A program made the position numbers and the translations under genes. DNA of 19,481 bases, taken from the NCBI GenBank assembly GCA_964595355.1, contig CAZQQD010000059.1, positions 1 to 19,481 on the forward strand, written 5' to 3'. Source of the stretch: JAKAGZ01 sp964595355. GTDB taxonomy: Bacteria > Bacteroidota > Ignavibacteria > Ignavibacteriales > Ignavibacteriaceae. The notes below the pieces were generated by a model. That model worked only from the letters and a program-made list of their open reading frames with translations, was not told the origin of the DNA and ran no database searches. This document shows positions 1-6,336 of this stretch, piece after piece (the first letter of the stretch is position 1; each line of letters opens with the position of its first letter).

Positions 1-138
1 ATTTCTATAGAAAGAACTACGGTAAAGATAGAACAAAAATCGAAATTGCTGGATACATATCCCTGGATAATATTTCTTGCCTGGTATCTGGCAGTATATA
101 GGAAAATGAGATATGGCAAGTACCTTCTGGCCGGCTGA
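1..138 (+). CDS. C-terminal end of a tubby/LURP-one-like paralogue (5' cut)
   Basis: The window opens inside a gene read in frame 1; 45 codons remain before a TGA stop at 136-138. The remaining tail (KLLDTYPWIIFLAW, then a basic end) is clearly related to the C-terminus of the next gene, which has DLLDKYPWVIALAW at the same distance from its stop. The two are therefore tandem paralogues. The visible part is a charged beta-like stretch, then a hydrophobic helix and a short basic tail. As with its neighbour, a tubby C-terminal/LURP-one type fold is possible, but that is inference from the overall pattern. The 5' part lies outside the window. Confidence 0.75.
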   Translation: MSIERTTVKIEQKSKLLDTYPWIIFLAWYLAVYRKMRYGKYLLAG

Positions 139-200
139 CTTTTTGAAGTTAAAATTAGGGATTTCTGTAATATTAGAAATAATTTAAAAGAACTATTAAA

Positions 201-710
201 ATGAAAAGTTTATCTGAGCTGGTTGGTGAAACTTTATTTATTCGCCAGCCTTCTATATGGAAAAGAAATTATGAATTACTTCATGGTGAAGAGGTTCTGG
301 GTACTATCCGTTCAAAAAGTTTCCTGGGAAGAAGCATAATATTTAAAATGGAAAAGAATGAATGGGAAATTTATCAACCTTCTTTCTGGAAAACTGAAAT
401 TGCTATAAGGCAGGTGGGGTATGAACTTCCGTATGCAACGTTTAAAAGAGAAAGGCTTAAATTCGGTGGAATTGTAAAAATGTACAAAGGAGAACAGGTG
501 AAAATTGAATACAAACTTTTTAAAAAAGGATATAACATTCAAACTACATCGGGAGAATTACTCGTTACTTTTAAAGACAGGGTTTCATTCAAAGAAAAAA
601 CTCAACTTCATATTGAACGTAAATCAGACTTACTTGATAAATATCCCTGGGTAATAGCACTTGCATGGCATATAATGCTGCAAAGAAAACGTGCTGCTCG
701 TGCAGGTTAA
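201..710 (+). CDS. Hypothetical protein, possibly tubby C-terminal/LURP-one fold
   Basis: A 169-residue soluble protein with no signal peptide. It is built of short alternating strands rich in aromatic and basic residues (for example EVLGTIRSKSFLGRSIIFKM and WEIYQPSFWKTEIAI) and ends in a hydrophobic helix (LLDKYPWVIALAWHIML, about residues 141-157) with a basic tail. Repeated beta hairpins followed by one buried C-terminal helix is the layout of tubby C-terminal-like domains (LURP-one and scramblase relatives). I infer the fold from this pattern, not from a matched motif. The gene is a tandem paralogue of the partial gene upstream and is followed 14 bp later by a ribbon-helix-helix gene, so the three probably form one operon. 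The start ATG has only a weak upstream purine stretch. Function is unknown. Confidence 0.8.
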   Translation: MKSLSELVGETLFIRQPSIWKRNYELLHGEEVLGTIRSKSFLGRSIIFKMEKNEWEIYQPSFWKTEIAIRQVGYELPYATFKRERLKFGGIVKMYKGEQVKIEYKLFKKGYNIQTTSGELLVTFKDRVSFKEKTQLHIERKSDLLDKYPWVIALAWHIMLQRKRAARAG

Positions 711-724
711 AAAATTAAATTGAA

Positions 725-919
725 ATGGCTGAAAAAAAGAAATTTTTATTAAGAATCGATGGAAATGTTCACGCCGCCCTGGAAAAATGGGCGGCGGATG
801 AATTACGAAGTATAAATGCACAAATTGAATTTCTGCTTAAGGATGCAGTGCGTAAAGCCGGGAGGTTAAAAACGACCACAAAACCCCCAAATACACCCTC
901 CGAAATGACTGATAATTAA
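725..919 (+). CDS. Arc-like ribbon-helix-helix protein
   Basis: A 64-residue protein. The segment FLLRIDGNVHAALEKWAADE followed by LRSINAQIEFLLKDAVRKAG fits the MetJ/Arc ribbon-helix-helix layout: a short basic strand that contacts DNA as a dimer, then two helices, the second starting at the R-S-x-N-x-Q-I-E motif. The family is known for small dimeric repressors and antitoxins, and in FCB bacteria very similar short proteins carry the 'Arc family DNA-binding' name. The C-terminal 18 residues are polar, Pro/Thr-rich and probably disordered. It lies 14 bp after the paralogue pair and probably shares their transcript, so autoregulation of that operon is a reasonable guess. No toxin-like partner gene follows it. 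Confidence 0.8.
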   Translation: MAEKKKFLLRIDGNVHAALEKWAADELRSINAQIEFLLKDAVRKAGRLKTTTKPPNTPSEMTDN

Positions 920-1047
920 AAGAGTTATAGAAAACTGAAAAATCTTATTGCTTTTACATAAATATTCTTTATTTTCATAAATGTCTTCACAAATAAATCT
1001 ATGAGCGGCCTAAGCAATTTTTGTTTGTGATCATTTTCATTTCATTT

Positions 1048-1077
1048 TTTGTTCATACTATAAATAACTTATTTTTA
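1048..1077 (+). promoter_or_regulatory. Candidate Bacteroidota-type promoter for the cytochrome gene
   Basis: TTTG at 1048-1051 and TATTTTTA at 1070-1077 are separated by 18 bp. This resembles the Bacteroidota sigma-A pattern (TTG, about 19 bp, TAnnTTTG) with one mismatch in the last base of the -7 box. It ends 19 bp before the start codon. In this AT-rich DNA such matches also occur by chance. Confidence 0.35.
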
Positions 1078-1096
1078 ACATCTTAAAAGGAAACTT

Positions 1097-1690
1097 ATGA
1101 AAAGAGGTCTTTTCATTGCGTCCATTTCTATTATCTTTCTATCTCTCATCTTTGTTCAGCTCAACTGTACACAAAACACTGAACAAAAGACCATGACCAA
1201 GGACGAGCAAATTGCACACGGAAAGTACCTGGTCAACCTCGGGGGCTGCAATGATTGTCATTCACCAAAAGTTATGACGAAAATGGGTCCTATGCCCGAT
1301 ACAACAAAACTACTTTCTGGACATCCTGCAGATGAACCATTAGGGGAAATTGATCCTACAGTTTATAAAAAGGGACAATGGGTAATGACAGGTGCTACGG
1401 ATTTCACTTCCTGGGTAGGTCCGTGGGGAGTTTCTTTTACGGCCAATCTAACCCCGGATAATGAAACCGGCTTAGGAACCTGGACACCGGATTTGTTTAT
1501 CAAAGCTATGAGAACTGGTAAACATATGGGAGTCGGAAGACCAATTCTTCCTCCTATGCCGTGGATGTTTATAGGTAATTGCACAGATCAGGATCTGAAA
1601 GCAATTTTTGCTTACCTGCATTCAATTCCTGCAATACACAATAAGGTCCCCGATCCGATTCCGCCTAATGTGTTGTTTGCCAAAAAATAA
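1097..1690 (+). CDS. Monohaem cytochrome c lipoprotein
   Basis: A 197-residue exported c-type cytochrome. An N-terminal signal (residues 1-23, long hydrophobic core) ends at Cys24 in QLNC, a loose lipobox of the kind tolerated in FCB bacteria, so it is probably a membrane-anchored periplasmic lipoprotein. The haem site CNDCH is at residues 51-55. The probable distal ligand is Met154 in PPMPW. The C-terminal half (the TANLTPDNETGLGTW region, then the helix CTDQDLKAIFAYLHSIP) matches the cytochrome c domain found in cytochrome subunits of periplasmic dehydrogenases and in stand-alone relatives. It likely shuttles or accepts electrons in the periplasm; the donor is unknown. It starts 7 bases after AAAAGGA and stands alone, closed by a strong terminator. 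Confidence 0.88.
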   Translation: MKRGLFIASISIIFLSLIFVQLNCTQNTEQKTMTKDEQIAHGKYLVNLGGCNDCHSPKVMTKMGPMPDTTKLLSGHPADEPLGEIDPTVYKKGQWVMTGATDFTSWVGPWGVSFTANLTPDNETGLGTWTPDLFIKAMRTGKHMGVGRPILPPMPWMFIGNCTDQDLKAIFAYLHSIPAIHNKVPDPIPPNVLFAKK

Positions 1691-1699
1691 TATAAATTG

Positions 1700-1727
1700 A
1701 AAAATCCCCTTTTTACAGGGGATTTTT
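1700..1727 (+). terminator. Rho-independent terminator after the cytochrome gene
   Basis: An 11-bp perfect stem (1700-1710 pairing with 1717-1727, core ATCCCCT/AGGGGAT) closes a 6-base loop. A T run follows within and after the 3' arm (1723-1729). It begins 10 bases after the cytochrome stop codon. It separates the cytochrome from the downstream permease and argues against any start for that gene upstream of it. Confidence 0.9.
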
Positions 1728-1807
1728 TTATTTTCAAACCCAACATTTCCACCAGGACAAAGTCTAATAAGTTATACCTGCTTTTTAAATTTATTTGGGA
1801 GGTGGAA

Positions 1808-4165
1808 ATGTTTTCCAGCTACATTAAGGTTATCATCAGGAATCTTAAAAAAAACACGCTTTTTTCCTTTATAAACATTTTTGGACTTGCTGTAGGCATG
1901 GCCTGTACTATTCTAATATTATTGTGGGTACAGGATGAACTCAGCTTTGATAAATTCAACAAAAATACTGATAATATTTATAGAGTTGTTGAAAACCAGT
2001 ATTATGCCGGAGGGAAGTTATTTCCTGTAGCCGTTACACCCGGGCCCCTTGCAAAATCTTTAAAAGACAATTACCCAGAAATAACTAACTCAACCAGGTT
2101 CGATTACAGCAAAAGAACTTTACGATACAAAGACAAAGTATTTGACCAGGAAATAGCTTTTGCTGATCCCGCTTTTTTGAAAATCTTTACATATCCTCTG
2201 GAGAGAGGAAATCCAAATGATGCTCTGAACGACCCCAACACAATAATAATGACAAGAGAAGCTGCAGCAAAATACTTTGGAACTGATGATCCGATTGGAA
2301 AAAGCATAATAATAAATGACTCACTTAACTTAAAAGTCACCGGAATATTAAAAAAAGTTCCGGGGAATTCTCATTTAAAATTCGAAGCGGTTGTACCCTT
2401 TAAATTTCAGAAAACTCTGGGCAGAGATCTCGATCAGTGGGGCAATAATTCTTATTATACATATGTCCAATTACAGCCCAATACATCCGTACAAGAAATT
2501 GATAAAAAAATAAAAAAAGAAATTAAACGACATAATGAAGGCTCTGTTTGTGATATTTATCTTCAGCCGTTGTTAAAAATCCATTTATACTCTGCGGGAA
2601 AATATACAGCCGATATACATGGACTCGGGAATATAGATACTGTAAACATTTTCTCTCTTATTGCATTAATCGTTCTTTTCATTGCTTGCATAAATTTTAT
2701 GAATTTATCCACAGCACGTGCTACAAAAAGAGCGAAAGAGGTCGGAATGCGTAAAGTGATTGGCGCCGGTCGCTTTCAGATAGTTAAACAGTTTTACTTT
2801 GAATCAATTTTCTTCGCTGTATTTGCGTTGATAATCGCCCTGATCATCTCTGACCTGATGCTTAATCCCTTTAATCACCTTGCAGGAAAAGAAATCTCCT
2901 TCAGCTCGCTTGGGGGTACAATGCTTGCAGGACTTATAATACTAACGATTTTAACGGGACTAATTGCAGGAAGTTACCCCGCAATCTATCTATCATCTTT
3001 TTTGCCTGTAAAAGTTTTAAAATCAGATTCTGTTGTTTTCGGTGGAGGTTCTCTTTTTAGAAAAGTTTTGGTAGTAACACAGTTTTCACTTTCACTTATA
3101 TTAATTATAGGCACAGTTATAGTTTCAGAACAATTGGATTATATAAAAAGTAAGGATCTCGGATTTAACAGAGAGAACGTGATTGGGTTTAAAATAAATG
3201 AAACTGTAAGATCAAATCTTGAAACAATAAAAAATGAATTAAAAGAAAACCCAAAGATAATATCAGTTGCTGCCTCAAACGTTAATCCAACTTTTGTATC
3301 AAATTCTACTTCGAGCTTAAACTGGGAAGGGAAAAATCCTAATGACATGCTCCTATTTCATTTTATGTTCACCGATCAGGATTTTGTTAAAACATTCAAA
3401 ATGAAAATGGCGGAGGGAAGATTTTATTCTAATGACTACGGCACTGATTCCACTTCAATAGTACTAAATCAGGAAGCAGCTAAAGTTATAGGAGTTAAGG
3501 AGCCAGTTGGGAAAAATCTTACAATGTGGGGAATGAAGATGAAAATAATCGGCGTTGTTAAGAATTTTAACTTCAAACCTCTCGAAACCAAAATTGAACC
3601 AATGGTTATACTGAATGCTAAAAATTTGCTTCGCACAATGTACGCGCGAGTAAAACCGGGAGACCTGCCTAATACTATAAGTTATATAAAAGATATTTAT
3701 AAAAAATTTAGTCCTTCTGCTCCTTTTAACTATCATTTTCTCGATGAAGATTTTGACAATCTTTACAAATCAGAGACAAGGATGCAAACCATTTTCGGGT
3801 ACTTCGCAATATTTGCGATAATCATTTCCTGCCTTGGTTTATTTGGATTAGCCTCCTACATTGCAGAAAGAAGGACAAAAGAAATAGGAATAAGAAAAGT
3901 TCTCGGCGCAAACATTTTTAATTTAACGTACTTGCTCTCCCTCGAATTCACAAAATGGGTTTTGATATCTAATATCATAGCCTGGCCGGTTGCTTATTAT
4001 TTTATGAACAAATGGCTGCAGGGATTTGCATATAGGACAGATCTTTCTATATGGATATTTCCCTTATCTGGGCTTTTGATTCTGCTAGTTGCTCTTCTAA
4101 CTGTTTCTTACCAGGCAATTAAAGCGGCCCTGATCAACCCGGTAAAATCGTTGAAATATGAATAA
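1808..4165 (+). CDS. FtsX/MacB-type ABC transporter permease
   Basis: A 785-residue inner-membrane permease of the large duplicated type common in FCB bacteria. TM1 (about residues 20-40, NIFGLAVGMACTILILLWV) is followed by a periplasmic MacB-type domain, three TM helices (about 282-302, 335-352, 370-395), a fifth TM (about 421-440), a second periplasmic domain and three C-terminal TMs (about 661-682, 718-733, 751-770). Each FtsX unit carries the signature loop: TKRAKEVGMRKVIGA at 306-320 and RRTKEIGIRKVLGA at 688-701. The reading frame stays open back to a TTG at 1697, but that extension would cross the cytochrome terminator. The ATG at 1808 has a strong GGAGGTGG site just upstream and gives the family's usual N-terminus (MFSSYIKVIIRNLKKN). 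No ATPase gene is adjacent. The substrate is unknown; relatives export lipoproteins, peptides or drugs. Confidence 0.92.
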   Translation: MFSSYIKVIIRNLKKNTLFSFINIFGLAVGMACTILILLWVQDELSFDKFNKNTDNIYRVVENQYYAGGKLFPVAVTPGPLAKSLKDNYPEITNSTRFDYSKRTLRYKDKVFDQEIAFADPAFLKIFTYPLERGNPNDALNDPNTIIMTREAAAKYFGTDDPIGKSIIINDSLNLKVTGILKKVPGNSHLKFEAVVPFKFQKTLGRDLDQWGNNSYYTYVQLQPNTSVQEIDKKIKKEIKRHNEGSVCDIYLQPLLKIHLYSAGKYTADIHGLGNIDTVNIFSLIALIVLFIACINFMNLSTARATKRAKEVGMRKVIGAGRFQIVKQFYFESIFFAVFALIIALIISDLMLNPFNHLAGKEISFSSLGGTMLAGLIILTILTGLIAGSYPAIYLSSFLPVKVLKSDSVVFGGGSLFRKVLVVTQFSLSLILIIGTVIVSEQLDYIKSKDLGFNRENVIGFKINETVRSNLETIKNELKENPKIISVAASNVNPTFVSNSTSSLNWEGKNPNDMLLFHFMFTDQDFVKTFKMKMAEGRFYSNDYGTDSTSIVLNQEAAKVIGVKEPVGKNLTMWGMKMKIIGVVKNFNFKPLETKIEPMVILNAKNLLRTMYARVKPGDLPNTISYIKDIYKKFSPSAPFNYHFLDEDFDNLYKSETRMQTIFGYFAIFAIIISCLGLFGLASYIAERRTKEIGIRKVLGANIFNLTYLLSLEFTKWVLISNIIAWPVAYYFMNKWLQGFAYRTDLSIWIFPLSGLLILLVALLTVSYQAIKAALINPVKSLKYE

Positions 4166-4186
4166 TTAATTATCAATTTTTTAGCT

Positions 4187-4227
4187 GAAGGAAGAAAATT
4201 TTAGTTTTTGCTAAATATTCTTCCTTC
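4187..4227 (+). terminator. Hairpin after the permease gene, possible weak terminator
   Basis: A 10-bp perfect stem, GAAGGAAGAA (4187-4196) with TTCTTCCTTC (4218-4227), encloses a smaller stem TTTAG/CTAAA (4200-4204 with 4211-4215). It begins 21 bases after the permease stop. There is no T run after the stem (CCACTTATAAG follows), so it may end transcription poorly or act as an mRNA-stabilising structure. Confidence 0.5.
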
Positions 4228-4308
4228 CCACTTATAAGAAACTGCATCAAATTTGCTTCTCTCATTTGGAAGAATGCGTCAAATTACTGCATATTTTCAA
4301 ACAATTTT

Positions 4309-4361
4309 AGGGTTTTATCAAACCCTGATTAATGGAATATTTTTTGTTCTGATTTCAGAAC
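4309..4361 (+). promoter_or_regulatory. Two small dyads in the etfB leader
   Basis: AGGGTTT (4309-4315) pairs with AAACCCT (4320-4326) around a 4-base loop. GTTCTG (4346-4351) pairs with CAGAAC (4356-4361) around ATTT. Both lie in the 246-bp gap upstream of etfB, 51-103 bases before its start codon. They could be RNA hairpins in a leader or DNA operators; the second has the compact two-fold form of a repressor site. No T run follows either one. Confidence 0.4.
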
Positions 4362-4411
4362 TTTGGGTCAATTCCTCTGCTTTCTCCTAATAAAATTTTT
4401 TATGGAGATAT

Positions 4412-5299
4412 ATGTACAATTCAATCGTTCTCGTTAAGCAGGTTCCAGATACTGCAAACATTTCCGGCAAAGTTATGAAAGATGACGGGACAGTGAACCG
4501 TTCCAAACTTCCTGCAATCTTTAACTATGAAGATAAAGTCTCACTTGAGCTCGCCTTACAGATAAAAGAGCGTTACGGTGGAAAAGTAATAGCAATAACA
4601 ATGGGTCCGCCCCGCGCGTCAGATATTTTGCGGGAGTGTCTTTATATGGGGGCGGACGAAGTTTACCTCATTAGTGATAGAAAATTTGCCGGCGCAGATA
4701 CTCTTGCAACTTCCTACGTTTTAAGTGAAGCAATAAAACAGATTGGAAATTATCATTTCATTTTTGCCGGCAGGCAGGCAATTGATGGCGACACTGCACA
4801 GGTTGGCCCACAAACAGCAGAAAAACTAAATGTCCCACAAATCACTTACACAGAAGAGATAATAGATCTTAAGGACAACAAGATACAGATCAAAAGAAAA
4901 ATTGATGGCGGCTACGAAATTGTTGAGAGTAAGCTCCCCGTTCTGCTTACGGTATTAAAAGATGTAGTAACTCCCCGCCCGTTCAGTACAAAAAGAGTTA
5001 TGGCTTACAAAGGAGCAAAATCACTAATTGATCTTGAAAAACTCACGGAAGAAAATTCACTCTTATATATAGATAAACTTGTTCACGAATACAAAGAGCG
5101 CGGTTTATATATAAATACACTTACCACCGACGATATGAAAATAGAAGCTGAACGTTGTGGAATAAAAGGATCGCCTACAAAAGTATATAAAGTTGAATCA
5201 GTTGTTCTTGCAAGCAATGGTCATAAAAACATTGAAGCGACCAAAAACGGACTCGGAGAATTAATAGATCAATTGCTTAACGACCATATATTGGGCTAG
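4412..5299 (+). CDS. etfB: Electron transfer flavoprotein, beta subunit
   Basis: A 295-residue EtfB, the smaller subunit of the soluble FAD heterodimer that exchanges electrons with acyl-CoA dehydrogenases. The N-terminal VLVKQVPDT, MGPP at 64-67, FAGADTLATS at 92-101 and GRQAIDGDTAQVGPQ at 120-134 are family landmarks. Their exact form resembles, from memory, EtfB of clostridial butyryl-CoA dehydrogenase/Etf complexes, which hold a second FAD and bifurcate electrons from NADH. It differs from the mitochondrial-type subunit, which has a GKQAIDDD version. It is the first gene of a tight operon with etfA and an acyl-CoA dehydrogenase. The start has GGAG a few bases upstream. Identity as EtfB is firm; the bifurcating assignment is inference. 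Confidence 0.96.
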   Translation: MYNSIVLVKQVPDTANISGKVMKDDGTVNRSKLPAIFNYEDKVSLELALQIKERYGGKVIAITMGPPRASDILRECLYMGADEVYLISDRKFAGADTLATSYVLSEAIKQIGNYHFIFAGRQAIDGDTAQVGPQTAEKLNVPQITYTEEIIDLKDNKIQIKRKIDGGYEIVESKLPVLLTVLKDVVTPRPFSTKRVMAYKGAKSLIDLEKLTEENSLLYIDKLVHEYKERGLYINTLTTDDMKIEAERCGIKGSPTKVYKVESVVLASNGHKNIEATKNGLGELIDQLLNDHILG

Positions 5300-5311
5300 G
5301 AGGAATAAACA

Positions 5312-6328
5312 ATGAATTTTAAAAACGAAGTCTGGGTTTTTATTGAACAACGTGGTGGTAAACCAGCCGATGTAAGTTTTGAACTCCTTTGCAAAGGAAA
5401 TAAACTTGCCGAAATTATGGGAGGTGTTTTAAAAGCAATTGTGATTGGCTCAAATACAGATGAAATTACAAAGCAAACTTTTACATACGGAGCAGATGAG
5501 ACAATCGTATTCGACCATCCTTCGCTCAAAAATTTCAGAACCCTTCCTTATGCAAAAATTTTACAGAATCTTGTAAAAGAACAAACTCCGAGAATTGTAC
5601 TTTTTGGCGCAACAATAATCGGAAGGGACCTCGCACCTAGAGTAGCATCACACACAAAAAGCGGCCTAACAGCAGACTGTACTGATCTTCAAATTTCTGA
5701 TGTGAAATATTTAAACCAAAATCACTCAAAACTTTTACTTCAGATTCGTCCTGCATTTGGCGGAAATATTATTGCAACTATTATTACTCCTGACGTGCCT
5801 ACACAAATGGCAACTGTGCGCGAAGGGGTTATGGAACTCTTTCCGCTTGAAAAACCTAAAGAAGGAAAGATTACAAAGCTTGAATACAAACCAGACCCTG
5901 TAGATGATCTTGTTCAGATAATAAAACAGCATCGTGAAGAAAATAAAGTGAATTTAAAAGCCGCTCCTGTAATTGTAGCAGGAGGTTATGGACTCGGTAC
6001 GAAAGATAATTTTCGTCTGGTCGAAGAACTAGCACATACAATCGGCGCAGAAGTGGCGGGAAGTCGCGCCGCTGTTGATGCGGGCTTCGTTACACCTGAC
6101 AGGCAGGTTGGGCAAACAGGGGTTACAGTTCGTCCAAAACTTTACATCGCTATTGGCATTTCAGGAGCCATCCAGCACAGAGCAGGAATGAAAGACTCGA
6201 ATAAAATTATTGCAATAAATACCGATCCGGAAGCACCGATTTTTGATATTGCACATTACGGAATCGTAGGTGATGCTACGCAGGTAATTCCCCAATTTAT
6301 TGAAGTATATAAACACAAACTGAAATAA
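5312..6328 (+). CDS. etfA: Electron transfer flavoprotein, alpha subunit
   Basis: A 338-residue EtfA, normal length and without an N-terminal ferredoxin domain. The N-terminal alpha/beta domain (VWVFIEQRGG, then LFGATIIGRDLAPR at 97-110 and GLTADCT at 118-124) is followed by the C-terminal FAD domain: SRAAVDAGF 251-259, RQVGQTG 264-270, GISGAIQH 282-289 and INTDPEAPIF 302-311. It pairs with EtfB and carries the shuttling flavin. It starts 12 bp after etfB; the etfB stop TAG runs straight into its AGGAGGA ribosome site (5298-5304), so translation of the two subunits is probably coupled. Like EtfB, its sequence is closest in my recollection to clostridial bifurcating-type Etf. Confidence 0.96.
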   Translation: MNFKNEVWVFIEQRGGKPADVSFELLCKGNKLAEIMGGVLKAIVIGSNTDEITKQTFTYGADETIVFDHPSLKNFRTLPYAKILQNLVKEQTPRIVLFGATIIGRDLAPRVASHTKSGLTADCTDLQISDVKYLNQNHSKLLLQIRPAFGGNIIATIITPDVPTQMATVREGVMELFPLEKPKEGKITKLEYKPDPVDDLVQIIKQHREENKVNLKAAPVIVAGGYGLGTKDNFRLVEELAHTIGAEVAGSRAAVDAGFVTPDRQVGQTGVTVRPKLYIAIGISGAIQHRAGMKDSNKIIAINTDPEAPIFDIAHYGIVGDATQVIPQFIEVYKHKLK

Positions 6329-6336
6329 GGAAACCG

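Noticed and set aside
725..919. Possible toxin-antitoxin pair with the RHH protein as antitoxin
   Set aside because: No toxin-like gene lies on either side; the upstream partner is a duplicated structural-type protein, not a RelE, PIN or Fic fold.
957..985. Imperfect repeat of CATAAAT (957-963 and 976-982) in the gap before the cytochrome gene
   Set aside because: Seven bases in AT-rich DNA with a 19-bp period is expected by chance; no dyad or further copy supports it.
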